A stretch of DNA of 64,000 bases from Halobacteria archaeon HArc-gm2 (GCA_025517465.1 JAOPKE010000003.1:310001-374000); one strand, 5' to 3'. Shown: positions 45,782 to 54,679, counted from the first letter of the stretch. Program-made: numbers and translations. The notes: generated by a model not told the origin, from the sequence alone.

Positions 45782-46474
45782 CGTTCTCCAGTAGTTAACG
45801 CGCGTGGGGAAAGCGCCTCAGGATAACACGACTACATCCGTTATTTTTACGGCGGGTCGCCCGCCCCAGTGCTACTTGTTGGCACGACACGGAGATCTGT
45901 TACCTATCAGTGAACGGAGCGCCAGTAACCGACCAGTTCGTCCCCGCAGCTCCTCCCGCCAGAACTGGACTCGGGGGCGCACATTGGATGAAGAGGACGC
46001 GTAATTTCGAATAGACAGGAGTCAGTGAGCTTTCGAATAACACCATATTTCTTATAGTATCTGTCTCGAACTCACCCCGAGCAGACGAACGACCCGTTCT
46101 GTGGACAAGATCGTCGATCCACTGCCCGAGACGGTGGAAGTGCTGCCATGAGACACCGATCTGCCGAAAGGACGGTGGATAGACCGAGTAACAGTCGCGG
46201 CGGCGTGGCGATACACACGGAGCCGGCTGTCGATCGGGTACGCGTCCGAATTTCGACCGTATCGCGACCTCTGGTGGACGGTTCTCTCTGCCGAGCACTG
46301 GTACACTATTGGTACTGCCAGCCACCAACGACTGGCTTCGTTCACCACTACTATAAACAAAGTGTCTATTATTTCGTTCTGTTACTTCTGCCGAAATCAG
46401 GTGGTGTCGAACTGGCGCCCGGTCGGACGAGGAAAGAACAGTTAAAGTCGTCCATCGACGAAATATGGATAGTC
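45782..46474. other. 690-base gap without a supported gene
   Basis: Several open frames exist on both strands but none has haloarchaeal composition or a recognised domain. GC content drops around 46010-46070 and 46330-46400, with TATA-like words such as TTCTTATAG. It may hold decayed insertion-sequence DNA; I cannot identify a family. The last 30 bases (AAATATGGATAG) may contain the promoter of the flavoprotein gene. Confidence 0.4.
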
Positions 46475-47491
46475 ATGAGCGAGACGACGGAGTACGAGGT
46501 AGTGGTCGTCGGGGGCGGCCCGGCCGGCCTGTCGGCGGCGCTGTACACCACCCGGCTGGGCCACGCGACGGCGGTCGTCGACCGCGGCGGCGGCCGGGCC
46601 GCGATGATGGCCGACACGCACAACGTCATCGGAATCACCGAGGACGTCTCCGGGATGGAACTGCTCGCCACCGCACGCGAGCAGGTCGAGAGCTACGGCG
46701 CCGACTGGCACGAGGACTACGTCGAGTCGGCCGAAACGGTGGCGGACGGGGACGAGAACGAGGAGCAGTTCCGCCTGGCGACGGCGAGTGGCGGGGAGAT
46801 ACTGGCCGACCGCGTCGTCCTCGCGACGGGGTTCTCTGACGTCCGGCCCGATCCGCCGCTCCCCCGGACCGGCGCGGGCCTGCACTACTGCCTGCACTGT
46901 GACGCCTACATGTTCGTCGACGAGTCGGTGTACGTGATGGGCCACGGCGACTCCGCGGCCTACGTCGCCATGATCATGCTCAACTTCGCCGACAACGTCG
47001 ACCTGCTCCTGCGGGGCGACGAGCCGACCTGGAGCGAGGAGACGGGCGAACTGCTGCGGGCCCACCCCGTCGATATCGTCGAGGCGGACGTCAGTGGCGT
47101 GAACAACGGCGACGACGGCTGGCTGGAGTCCCTGGAGTTCGAGGACGGGAGCGTCCGCGAGTACCGCGGTGGGTTCGCCATGTACGGCTCCGAGTACAAC
47201 ACGGACCTGGCCGAACAGCTGGAGTGTGAGCTGAACGACGACGGCACCGTCGCCGTCGCCGACCACGGCAGGACCAGCGTCGACGGCGTCTACGCCGTCG
47301 GCGACCTCACCCCCGGTCACAACCAGGTTCCCATCTCGATGGCAGAGGGCGCCGAGGCGGGTATCGACATCCACATGGATATTCGTACCTACCCGATGTC
47401 GCTCGACGAGATCGAGGGATCGAGCGTCGACGAGGGGAACGTCCCCGCGGTCCCCGAGCAGATCCGCGACGCGGCACAGAAACGGGAGTAG
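46475..47491 (+). CDS. NAD(P)/FAD-dependent oxidoreductase, thioredoxin reductase-like
   Basis: From ATG 46475 the protein has 338 residues; the frame further up is noncoding. FAD-binding VVVVGGGPAGLSAALYTTRL (9-28), second nucleotide site around VYVMGHGDSAAYVAMIM, and the C-terminal FAD motif GVYAVGDLTPGHNQVPISMAEGAEAG are clear. The redox pair is C139-L-H-C142 where thioredoxin reductase has CxxC, so disulfide chemistry is possible. The lack of the GxGxxA form in the NAD site leaves the electron donor open. Transcribed toward the sulfatase-like gene. Confidence 0.82.
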   Translation: MSETTEYEVVVVGGGPAGLSAALYTTRLGHATAVVDRGGGRAAMMADTHNVIGITEDVSGMELLATAREQVESYGADWHEDYVESAETVADGDENEEQFRLATASGGEILADRVVLATGFSDVRPDPPLPRTGAGLHYCLHCDAYMFVDESVYVMGHGDSAAYVAMIMLNFADNVDLLLRGDEPTWSEETGELLRAHPVDIVEADVSGVNNGDDGWLESLEFEDGSVREYRGGFAMYGSEYNTDLAEQLECELNDDGTVAVADHGRTSVDGVYAVGDLTPGHNQVPISMAEGAEAGIDIHMDIRTYPMSLDEIEGSSVDEGNVPAVPEQIRDAAQKRE

Positions 47492-47550
47492 CGGCCGCGA
47501 CGAGGCACAGTTTCCGACCACACGCGGCCGGTGACACCACCGGAAAGCGG

Positions 47551-47560
47551 GCAATTTAAC
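47551..47560 (+). promoter_or_regulatory. TATA-like box of the sulfatase-like gene
   Basis: GCAATTTAAC lies 25-34 bases before ATG 47585. Confidence 0.5.
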
Positions 47561-47584
47561 CTCGTGGGCGGAACCGTATGCTGT

Positions 47585-49198
47585 ATGACCGACACGGACG
47601 GGACGAACGTGCTCTTCGTCGTCCTCGACACCGTCCGCAAGGACCACCTCTCCGTCTACGGCTACGAGGAGCCGACGACGCCCCGTCTCGCCGAGTTCGC
47701 CGAGGAGGCGGCAGTCTTCGAGAACGCCGTCGCGCCGGCCCCCTGGACGCTCCCTGTCCACGCCTCGCTCTTTACCGGACTGTACCCCTCCGAACACGGC
47801 GCGACCCAGGAGACGCCCTACCTCGACGGGGCGACGACGCTCGCCGAGTCCCTCTCCGCGGCGGGCTACGACACCGCCTGCTACTCCTCGAACGCCTGGA
47901 TCACTTCCTACACCAACCTCACCGACGGCTTCGACGACCACGACAACTTCTTCCAGATCATGCCCAGCGAGTTGCTCTCTGGGCCCCTCGCCACGCTCTG
48001 GAAGACGATGAACGACAACGACACCCTCCGCTCCGTCGCCGACCGGATGGTCCAGGTCGGCAACAAGATCCACGAGCACCTCGCCGAAGGGGGTGGCGGC
48101 GACACCAAGACGCCCGCCGTCGTCGACAAGACCATCGAGTTCGTCGACGACTCCGACCAGTTCTTCGCGTTCGTCAACCTGATGGACGCCCACCTCCCCT
48201 ACCACCCGCCCGAGGAGTACGCCGAGGAGTTCGCTCCGGGCGTCGACAGCACGGCGGTGTGCCAGAACTCCAAGGAGTACAACTCCGGCGCCCGCGACAT
48301 CGACGACGAGGAGTGGGAGGCCCTCTCCGGCCTCTACGACGCCGAGATCCGGCACATGGACGACCAGCTCGACCGTCTCTTCTCCCACCTGAAGGAGACC
48401 GGCCAGTGGGAGGACACGATGGTCGTCGTCTGTGCCGACCACGGGGAGCTGCTCGGCGAGCACGACCTCTACGGCCACGAGTTCTGCATCTACGACCCGC
48501 TGGTGAACGTCCCGCTCATGGTCAAACACCCCGACGTCGAACCGGGCCGGGACGAGGAGACGACGGTCGAACTGATCGACCTCTATCACACCGTGCTGGA
48601 CGCGACGGGCGTCGCCGAGCGGAGCGAGGGGACGCCGAACGAGCGAACGGGGAGCGATGCGACCCGTGAGCCCGGCGTCGAGGGTGACGGCGAGTCACTG
48701 GACCGCGTCCGGTCGCTCCTGAATGCGGACTACCGCGAGTTCGCCGGGAGCGACGCTGGCAAGAGCTCCTCCGACCGCACCGGCGAACTCGACGGCCTGG
48801 AGCGTGGCGACGTCGGCTACGTCGAGTACCACCAGCCCGTCGTCGAACTGCGACAGCTGGAGGGGAAGGCCTCCAGTGCGGGCATCACTCTCGACACCGA
48901 CTCGCGCTTCTACTCGCGGATGGGCGCCGCGCGCACGCCAGACGCGAAGTACATCCACAACACGCGCATCCCCGACGAGGCCTACCGGCTGGACGAGGAC
49001 CCCGGCGAGACCGAAAACGTCGCATCGTCGGACGACGAGGACGGCAAGATCGCCGCAGTTCGCGACGCGCTGTTCGCGTTCGTCGATTCGATCGACGCCG
49101 ACTGGCCCGACGAGGCCGACGGGTCGGACGGCGAGGTACTGGACGACATGGACGACGACGCCAAGGACCGCCTGAAGGACCTTGGCTACATCGACTGA
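47585..49198 (+). CDS. Sulfatase-like hydrolase/transferase (alkaline phosphatase superfamily) with Thr nucleophile
   Basis: The 537-residue protein has the superfamily core: NVLFVVLDTVRKDHLSVYGY (metal Asp), nucleophile region PWTLPVHASLFTGLYPSEHG, FVNLMDAHLPYHPP, and ADHGELLGEHDLYGHEF (metal Asp-His). At the place of the formylglycine Cys (CxPSR) it has Thr (TLPVH), so it is unlikely to be a true sulfatase; a phosphodiesterase or phosphoglycerol-type transferase is more likely. An acidic, repetitive insertion (about residues 340-400) contains GAGCGAAC-type DNA. No signal peptide. It is followed after 3 bases by a flippase-like membrane protein. Confidence 0.8.
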   Translation: MTDTDGTNVLFVVLDTVRKDHLSVYGYEEPTTPRLAEFAEEAAVFENAVAPAPWTLPVHASLFTGLYPSEHGATQETPYLDGATTLAESLSAAGYDTACYSSNAWITSYTNLTDGFDDHDNFFQIMPSELLSGPLATLWKTMNDNDTLRSVADRMVQVGNKIHEHLAEGGGGDTKTPAVVDKTIEFVDDSDQFFAFVNLMDAHLPYHPPEEYAEEFAPGVDSTAVCQNSKEYNSGARDIDDEEWEALSGLYDAEIRHMDDQLDRLFSHLKETGQWEDTMVVVCADHGELLGEHDLYGHEFCIYDPLVNVPLMVKHPDVEPGRDEETTVELIDLYHTVLDATGVAERSEGTPNERTGSDATREPGVEGDGESLDRVRSLLNADYREFAGSDAGKSSSDRTGELDGLERGDVGYVEYHQPVVELRQLEGKASSAGITLDTDSRFYSRMGAARTPDAKYIHNTRIPDEAYRLDEDPGETENVASSDDEDGKIAAVRDALFAFVDSIDADWPDEADGSDGEVLDDMDDDAKDRLKDLGYID

Positions 49199-49201
49199 GC
49201 C

Positions 49202-50233
49202 GTGTCCGACCAGGGCGGGGTCCTGCTGGACTACGCCGACCGGAAGACCCTCCTCCAGATCGCCGGCGGCTTCGCCGTCGCCGGCCTCGTTCTCTACTTG
49301 CTGGTCGACTTCGTCGGGACGGCCGACGTCGTCGCCGAACTCTCCCGCGCCGAGTTGCGCTGGGTCGCCGCGGCCTGCCTCTCGACGCTGCTGGGACTGG
49401 CCGCCTGGGGGAAGTCCTGGCAGATCGTGTTGCACGTCTCCGGCGTCACGGTCCCCTACCGGCGCCTGCTGGTGACCTACTTCGCCGCGACGTTCGCCAA
49501 CTACGTCACGCCGATGGGCCAGGCCGGCGGCGAGCCCTTCATCGCCTACGTCCTCTCGCGGGACACCGAGGCGAGCTACGAGGACAGCCTCGCCAGCGTC
49601 GTCACCGCCGACGTGCTCAACCTGCTTCCCTTCTTCACCTTCGCCGGGCTGGGCTTCGCCACCCTCGTCTGGCAGGCGTCGCTCCCGGAGTCGATCGAAC
49701 CGCTCGCCGGCGGGCTGGTCGTCCTCGCCGTCGGCCTCCCGGTCGTCGGCGCCGTCGTCTGGCGCTTTCGCCGCCGGTTCGGCTACGGCGTACTCCGGAT
49801 CGTTCGTCCGATAACCCGCCGGACGCCGCGAGTGAGCGCGGCCGGTCTCCTCGATCGGATGCGCGACCTGAACGCCGCCTTCCAGCGCATCGCGCGGGAC
49901 CGCCGTGCGCTCGTCTACGCGCTCTCCTTCGCCTACGTCGGCTGGCTGTTCTTCGCCCTCCCGCTGTACTTCGCCGGCCTCGCCGTCGACGTGCCCATCG
50001 ACCCCCTGCTCGTGCTCTTCATCGTCCCCGCGAGCACGCTGGCCGGCCTGGCGCCCTCCCCCGGCGGCAGCGGCGCGGTCATCCCGGTGCTGGCGGTCCT
50101 GCTCGTCGCCCTCACCAGCGTCACCGGGGAGGCCAACGCCACCGCGGTGGCGATCATCTACCGCGTCGCGAGTTACCTGTTCGCCATCCTGGTCGGCGGC
50201 CTGGCGGCGGTGTACGTTTTGAAGCGGAATTGA
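49202..50233 (+). CDS. Lysylphosphatidylglycerol synthase TM-region/flippase-like membrane protein (UPF0104)
   Basis: The 343-residue protein (GTG start, 3 bases after the previous stop) has about eight hydrophobic helices and family signatures VTYFAATFANYVTPMGQAGGEPFIAYVL, SLASVVTADVLNLLPFF and PSPGGSGAVIPVLAVLL. Members of this family are linked to lipid or lipid-linked sugar translocation; AglD of Haloferax carries a similar domain. Coupling to the sulfatase-like enzyme suggests an envelope lipid or glycan modification module. Its stop codon lies inside the first unit of the hairpin array. Confidence 0.8.
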   Translation: MSDQGGVLLDYADRKTLLQIAGGFAVAGLVLYLLVDFVGTADVVAELSRAELRWVAAACLSTLLGLAAWGKSWQIVLHVSGVTVPYRRLLVTYFAATFANYVTPMGQAGGEPFIAYVLSRDTEASYEDSLASVVTADVLNLLPFFTFAGLGFATLVWQASLPESIEPLAGGLVVLAVGLPVVGAVVWRFRRRFGYGVLRIVRPITRRTPRVSAAGLLDRMRDLNAAFQRIARDRRALVYALSFAYVGWLFFALPLYFAGLAVDVPIDPLLVLFIVPASTLAGLAPSPGGSGAVIPVLAVLLVALTSVTGEANATAVAIIYRVASYLFAILVGGLAAVYVLKRN

Positions 50234-50388
50234 GCAATCCCGGAGGGTTGCGAAAGCCGAAAGACGCAGCGCGTCTTTCGGAATTGAGCGGACCGGCAGG
50301 TCCGCGATGGTTGGAGGATGCACCGCATCCTCCAGAACTGAGCGCTCGGATCGCGAGCGCGAGGGCCGAAAGACGATGTCGCGGTTCC
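50226..50388. repeat. Tandem 54-nt repeats, each with two hairpins
   Basis: Three units start at 50226, 50280 and 50334, each beginning GGAAYTGAGC or close to it. In units 1 and 2 a 7-bp stem with 4-base loop (50234-50251; 50288-50305) is followed by a long stem with 3-base loop (50257-50281; 50313-50333). Unit 3 keeps the first stem (50342-50360) and has lost the second. Stem sequences differ between units but pairing is kept. The array fills the gap between two convergent genes, so bidirectional termination is possible. Confidence 0.8.
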
Positions 50389-50399
50389 GAGAAACCGAA

Positions 50400-51890
50400 T
50401 CAATCGACGCGCGAGACGAACCGGCGGGCAAGCACTACGAGCACCAGTCCGTTGTACGCCGCACCCACCGCCAGCAGCGGCCAGACGCCGGGCGTGCCGT
50501 CCGCGGCTCGGACCAGCGCTGCCGCGGCCCAGTAGGGCGGGAACACCCCGGCGAGGTACTGCCAGGGCGTCGGAACCACGGCGACGGCCGCGACGGGCGC
50601 CATCACGATCAGGCCGAAGAACTTGCTGACGGCGATCCCTTCCACCGAGTTCGCCGCGAGCGAGGCGAGCACGAGCGCAGTGATGGCCCCGAACAGCGCC
50701 GCGACCGCCGCGATGCCGGCGAGCGCGAGTGGGGGAACCGTCGCGAGCGCCGACAGCGGGGCCATTACGAGCGCGGCCAGGAAGCCGAGGACGAGCGTCA
50801 CGCCGAGTCGATACGCCAGGTATCCCCGGGCAGTCAACGGGGTGAGGCGGAGCGCCGTTAGCGTCCCCTGCTCGCGGTCTTCGAGCACGAAGAACCCGAC
50901 GGCGAATCCCAGGATGGCGGGGCCGAACAGGACGAACACGGCCGCAACTTCTCCGTAGTAGGCGGTCAGGTCGACCAGTCCGGACAGCCGCTCGGTGGCG
51001 AACGGAACGAAGAACCGCCCCACCAGCCCCAGCAGTATCGGTGCGAGCCCGATGTACACGAGGAGCGGGTCGCGGAGCCAGTTCTTCAGGTCCGCGAGGG
51101 CCAGCGACGCCACGGGGCCGTAGTCGCCGCCGAGCGAGGCTCCCAGGGGAGTGCCGGCTGTTCGCTCCGTGTCGAGGCCCGCGACGACGTGGCGTTCGAA
51201 GGCCCGCCGCGCGACGACGAAGGCGACGGCGATTGCCACGAGCAGGTACGCCACTGCGTAGGCGAGTTCCCACGTCGGGGCGGGAGCGAGGCCGGCCTCG
51301 ATGAGGACGAGCGAGGGCTGGGCAGGCAGCAGATAGAATAGCGGCGTCTCGACGATGCCGAGGAGACCGAGTACCGGGGCGCCCAGTACCGTCATGTACG
51401 CGCCCGCCGTCAGGAAGTAGGCGTTGATGGAGTCGAACCGGGCGACGGCGACGAACCCGACGAGGACAAACAGGACCGACGTGAGCGCGACGCCGGTCAG
51501 GAACGGGAGCCAGTCGACGGCGGTACCGTAGCCGAAGACGGTCACGACGACCGTCGCGACGAGCGCGAGGAACGTCAGGGAGAGCGTCTTCGACGCGAGG
51601 TACGCCTCGGTGGAGAGCGGCGACGTGACGAGCGCGTCGAGGACCCCCTCCCGCTTCTCGAACAGGACCAGCGCCGCGATGAAGTAGAAACCCAGGAAGC
51701 TGGGGTCCGAGAAGACGACGAGGATTAGCCCCAGTTCCCGGGCCGAACCCGCCGGCAGCTGCCGGAGCGCCAGGACGTACATGAGCGTCAGGACCGCGTA
51801 GACGGCGTAGAAGCCGTACCGGTACTGGAGGCGAACGTCCCACGGCAGCATCGACCGGGCCCGGGCCGAGACGGTGGCGAGCCGACTCAC
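50400..51890 (-). CDS. ABC-2 type exporter permease
   Basis: The 496-residue protein has about twelve hydrophobic helices in two similar halves, each with a FxxxLVLFEKREGVLDALVTSPL or FFVLEDREQGTLTALRLTPL motif of ABC-2 permeases (fluoroquinolone-export-like family). The GTG start overlaps the ATPase stop (GTGA), so the two subunits are translated together. The exported substrate is unknown; the TetR-type regulator next door suggests a drug or lipid-like compound. Confidence 0.85.
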   Translation of the reverse strand: MSRLATVSARARSMLPWDVRLQYRYGFYAVYAVLTLMYVLALRQLPAGSARELGLILVVFSDPSFLGFYFIAALVLFEKREGVLDALVTSPLSTEAYLASKTLSLTFLALVATVVVTVFGYGTAVDWLPFLTGVALTSVLFVLVGFVAVARFDSINAYFLTAGAYMTVLGAPVLGLLGIVETPLFYLLPAQPSLVLIEAGLAPAPTWELAYAVAYLLVAIAVAFVVARRAFERHVVAGLDTERTAGTPLGASLGGDYGPVASLALADLKNWLRDPLLVYIGLAPILLGLVGRFFVPFATERLSGLVDLTAYYGEVAAVFVLFGPAILGFAVGFFVLEDREQGTLTALRLTPLTARGYLAYRLGVTLVLGFLAALVMAPLSALATVPPLALAGIAAVAALFGAITALVLASLAANSVEGIAVSKFFGLIVMAPVAAVAVVPTPWQYLAGVFPPYWAAAALVRAADGTPGVWPLLAVGAAYNGLVLVVLARRFVSRVD

Positions 51891-52825
51891 GCCAGTTCCC
51901 TCCCGGTCACTTCGATGAAGACGTCCTCCAGCGTCGCCTCCTCGGAGTGGACGCGTTCGAGGCCGCCGCCGGCCAGGACGTCGGCGAATGCGTCGTCCTC
52001 GGCCAGCGTGGCCATCTCGAATGTCGCCGTCTGCGCCTGGCCGTTTTCGCTGTACTCGACGCGAACCCGGAGCTTCCCGTGAGCCCGTTTGAGGTCGGCG
52101 GGTGCGTCGATGACCGGCAAGCAGCCGTCGACCATGAACGCCACACGGTCGCAGAGGTCGTCCGCGACGGTCATGTCGTGGGTCGTCAGGAAGACGGTCG
52201 TCCCGTCGGCCTGGCGCTCGCGGATCAGGTCCCGTATCAGCCTGGCGTTACTCGGATCGAGCCCCGTCGTCGGCTCGTCGAGGACGAGCAGGTCCGGGTC
52301 GTGGACGAGGGCGCGGACGAAGTTCAGCCGCATCTTCATGCCCTTGGAGTACTCGCCGACGCGCCGGTCGGCAGCCTCGGCCAGCCCGACCAGTTCCAAG
52401 AGTTCCACTGGGTCGGCCGTCTCCCCCCCGTACAGCGACGCGAACAGTGCCAGGTTCTCGCGACCGGTGAGTTTCAGATAGTGGTTCGGCGACTCGGCGG
52501 AGATTCCCACCCGCTGGTAGAGATCGCCGCCCCAGTCGGCGACTTCGCGGCCGAAGAGCGCGACGCTCCCCTCGTATCCGTCGAGAAGGCCTGTCAACAC
52601 CTTCTGCGTCGTGCTCTTGCCGGCGCCGCTGGGACCGAGGAAGCCGAACACCTCCCCCGGCTCGATGGCGAACGAGACGCCGCCGAGCGCCGGTTCGTCT
52701 CCGCCAGGGTACGCGTACCGCAGGTCCCCGACGGCAACGACGGCGTCACTGGGAGCGGACCGGTCGGACGTCTCGTCCGCGGAAGCGGTCGGCATGATAC
52801 CTTGACGTACGGTCTGTGAACTCAT
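51887..52825 (-). CDS. ABC exporter ATP-binding protein
   Basis: The 312-residue protein shows Walker A GPSGAGKSTT, Q-loop region SAESPNHYLKLTGRENL, signature EYSKGMKMRL, Walker B LLVLDEPTTGLD and the switch His in LTTHDM, then a short C-terminal domain found in exporters. ATG 52825 adds a 30-residue acidic head before the domain; an internal Met at residue 11 is an alternative start. First gene of the exporter operon, divergent from the TetR gene. Confidence 0.9.
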   Translation of the reverse strand: MSSQTVRQGIMPTASADETSDRSAPSDAVVAVGDLRYAYPGGDEPALGGVSFAIEPGEVFGFLGPSGAGKSTTQKVLTGLLDGYEGSVALFGREVADWGGDLYQRVGISAESPNHYLKLTGRENLALFASLYGGETADPVELLELVGLAEAADRRVGEYSKGMKMRLNFVRALVHDPDLLVLDEPTTGLDPSNARLIRDLIRERQADGTTVFLTTHDMTVADDLCDRVAFMVDGCLPVIDAPADLKRAHGKLRVRVEYSENGQAQTATFEMATLAEDDAFADVLAGGGLERVHSEEATLEDVFIEVTGRELA

Positions 52826-52907
52826 GAATATTTTGTTCTCGAATTTTTGAACCAGTTCAGCGAATCGCGAATGGAAAATTCATACGTTCGTAGTTCCTGA
52901 ATGGAGT
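52826..52907. promoter_or_regulatory. Divergent promoter/operator region between exporter and TetR genes
   Basis: The 82-base AT-rich spacer contains GAAC-CA-GTTC (about 52849-52858) and TACG-TT-CGTA (about 52883-52892), two short inverted repeats, and A/T-rich words for both promoters. A TetR repressor binding here would control both directions; this is inferred from layout. Confidence 0.45.
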
Positions 52908-53504
52908 GTGAAGGGTTTCAGCGACGAGGAGCGAGAGCGGATACGCGAGGCGCTGATGGACGCCGGCCGCGACCTCTTCGCGCGCTACGGGCTCCAGAAG
53001 ACGACTGTCGCAGACCTCACCGATCCCGTCGGCATCGGGACCAGCACGTTCTACCAGTTCTTCGACTCCAAGGACGACCTGTACGTCGAAATCCTCGAAG
53101 CCGAGGAGGAAGCCATCGCCGAGCGCGTCGTCGGGTCGTCCTTCGAAGCCACCGACGACCCGCAGGAAGCTATCGAGCGATTCCTCCACGCCATCTTCGA
53201 GGAGATAGAGACGAATCCGCTCATCCGGACGCTCCTGGTCGAGGACGAACTCGACCGCCTGGAGGCCCAGTACTCCCCCGCCGAACAGGAGCGAAACCGA
53301 CGGGAAGAGCTCGCGTTCATGCTTCCCTACGTCGAGCGCTGGCAGGACGAGGGGAGACTCCGTGACGGCGACGCGGAGGCCATCGCGGGCGCCATCCGCG
53401 CGCTCCCCTTCCTGACGCTCCACCAGGACGACGTCGGCGAGAACTACGACGCCGTCCGGGACGTGCTGATCGAGGCAGTCGCCGATGGGCTCGTGGAGGA
53501 GTGA
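52908..53504 (+). CDS. TetR/AcrR-family transcriptional regulator
   Basis: The 198-residue protein has the N-terminal HTH IREALMDAGRDLFARYGLQKTTVADLTDPVGIGTSTFYQFFDSKDDLYVEIL (12-63) and an all-helical C-terminal effector domain. GTG 52908 is the start; there is no better ATG. It lies back to back with the ABC exporter genes and most likely represses them until its ligand arrives. The ligand is unknown. Confidence 0.88.
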   Translation: MKGFSDEERERIREALMDAGRDLFARYGLQKTTVADLTDPVGIGTSTFYQFFDSKDDLYVEILEAEEEAIAERVVGSSFEATDDPQEAIERFLHAIFEEIETNPLIRTLLVEDELDRLEAQYSPAEQERNRREELAFMLPYVERWQDEGRLRDGDAEAIAGAIRALPFLTLHQDDVGENYDAVRDVLIEAVADGLVEE

Positions 53505-53595
53505 CAGTCACACCCCGTGGCCGAAAGACCGGTTGAAAACCCGAAAATATCGCCCGTACCCGGACGGCGACGGTCGCCAGTGACTACGTCTCCCT

Positions 53596-53964
53596 ATGGT
53601 GCGACTCTCTACGGACCTGACCGAGCTACTCGACCTCGACGTTCCCGTCGTGCAGGCGCCCATCGGTAGCGCGACCTGTGCCGACCTGGCGGCGAACGTG
53701 GCCAACGCCGGCGGCCTGGGGACGCTCGCGGTCACCTGGCGCGACGTCGAGGAGACCCGCGAGGTCGTCGCCGAGTCGCCCGACGGGGATCCGATCTCTC
53801 GCTACGAGGACTCGCTCGCAGTGCCCGGAACGACCGGAGACGTCGATGAAGTACCCCTCTTCGCCGGTCAGAGTGCGGGGCTGGCGGACGAGACGGTGTC
53901 CGCCGCCGACCTGATTGCTACCCTCGCCGACGAGACCCGTACCAGCCTGGACCAGACACCGTAA
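53596..53964 (+). pseudogene. Nitronate monooxygenase gene with large internal deletion
   Basis: The 122-residue product joins a typical N-terminus of nitronate monooxygenase (LTELLDLDVPVVQAPIGSATCADLAANVANAGGLGTLAVTWRD, about residues 7-50) to a typical C-terminal end (DEVPLFAGQSAGLADETVSAADLIATLADET). The family normally has about 320-360 residues with an FMN-binding barrel; most of the barrel, including the catalytic His region, is missing. The frame was kept across the junction near residues 60-66. It is probably nonfunctional. Confidence 0.75.
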
Positions 53965-54056
53965 GTCGAGTAGCGAATCACGCGAGGGAGTGTGGATCTG
54001 TCCCAAAGACGAACTAGTCCAGAAAGTACTTGGTAGGTAAACATCAGCTAAATCAC

Positions 54057-54581
54057 ATGCAGTGTTCCCGCAGAGACACGATAGCCCTCCTCTCCAGTAC
54101 AGCCCTCCTCGGAACCGCCGGTTGCATGCAGGGTTCGTCCGACGAACCTGAAACGAACGGGACGGCCGACGAATCCGGGACGGCGGCGACGGCCGACGGG
54201 TCGGAACAGACGCCGGCCAGCGCCCTATTTGCCACCGTCTCGGGACCCGACGGCGAACAGACCTTCTTCCAGAAGGACGCCGTGGCGAACGTCGGCGACG
54301 TCCGCGAGCAACCGGACGGCGACGGGTACGAACTCGCGGCCACGCTCGACGACGAGGGAACCAGCAGTGCGAGCCAGGCGCTCCAGGCGACCGGAGCCGC
54401 CGATGCCCCCGACGACGCCACGATTACGGTGACGGTCGACGGCGAGGAGGCGAACACGTACGGCGTGGCGTCGAGCCTCGCAGACAGTGTCAGCGCGGGC
54501 GACTGGAACGGACTCCTCCTCATGCTGTTCGAGGACGAGAAGACCGCGAAAACCGTCAAGTCCAAAATCGAGGAAAGCTGA
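54057..54581 (+). CDS. Tat lipoprotein with SecD P1-head-like domain
   Basis: From ATG 54057 the protein has 174 residues: twin-arginine signal (CSRRDTIALLSSTALLGTAGC with lipobox), an acidic Thr/Glu linker, then an alpha/beta domain (FFQKDAVANVGDVREQPDGDGYELAATLDDEGTSSASQALQ, TITVTVDGEEANTYGVASSLADSVSAGDW). That strand-helix order resembles the SecDF P1 head subdomain. The role outside the membrane is unknown; a SecDF-associated or independent function is possible. Stands alone between the decayed monooxygenase and panE. Confidence 0.65.
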   Translation: MQCSRRDTIALLSSTALLGTAGCMQGSSDEPETNGTADESGTAATADGSEQTPASALFATVSGPDGEQTFFQKDAVANVGDVREQPDGDGYELAATLDDEGTSSASQALQATGAADAPDDATITVTVDGEEANTYGVASSLADSVSAGDWNGLLLMLFEDEKTAKTVKSKIEES

Positions 54582-54679
54582 GTCAGCGGCGACCTCCCAC
54601 CCGTTTCCGGAAAGCCTCCACAGACTGAGTGACCGGTCCGTTCGGGCTGCCAAGTGGGACGGCGAGTTCGGGGCTGCGG

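Noticed and set aside
46148-46474. Longer start for the TrxR-like flavoprotein
   Set aside because: The added 109 residues are basic and unlike any flavoprotein; FAD-binding begins 8 residues after ATG 46475.
46442-48589. 715-codon minus-strand open frame
   Set aside because: It is the shadow of the TrxR-like and sulfatase-like genes, which carry clear motifs on the plus strand; high GC removes stop codons from the opposite strand.
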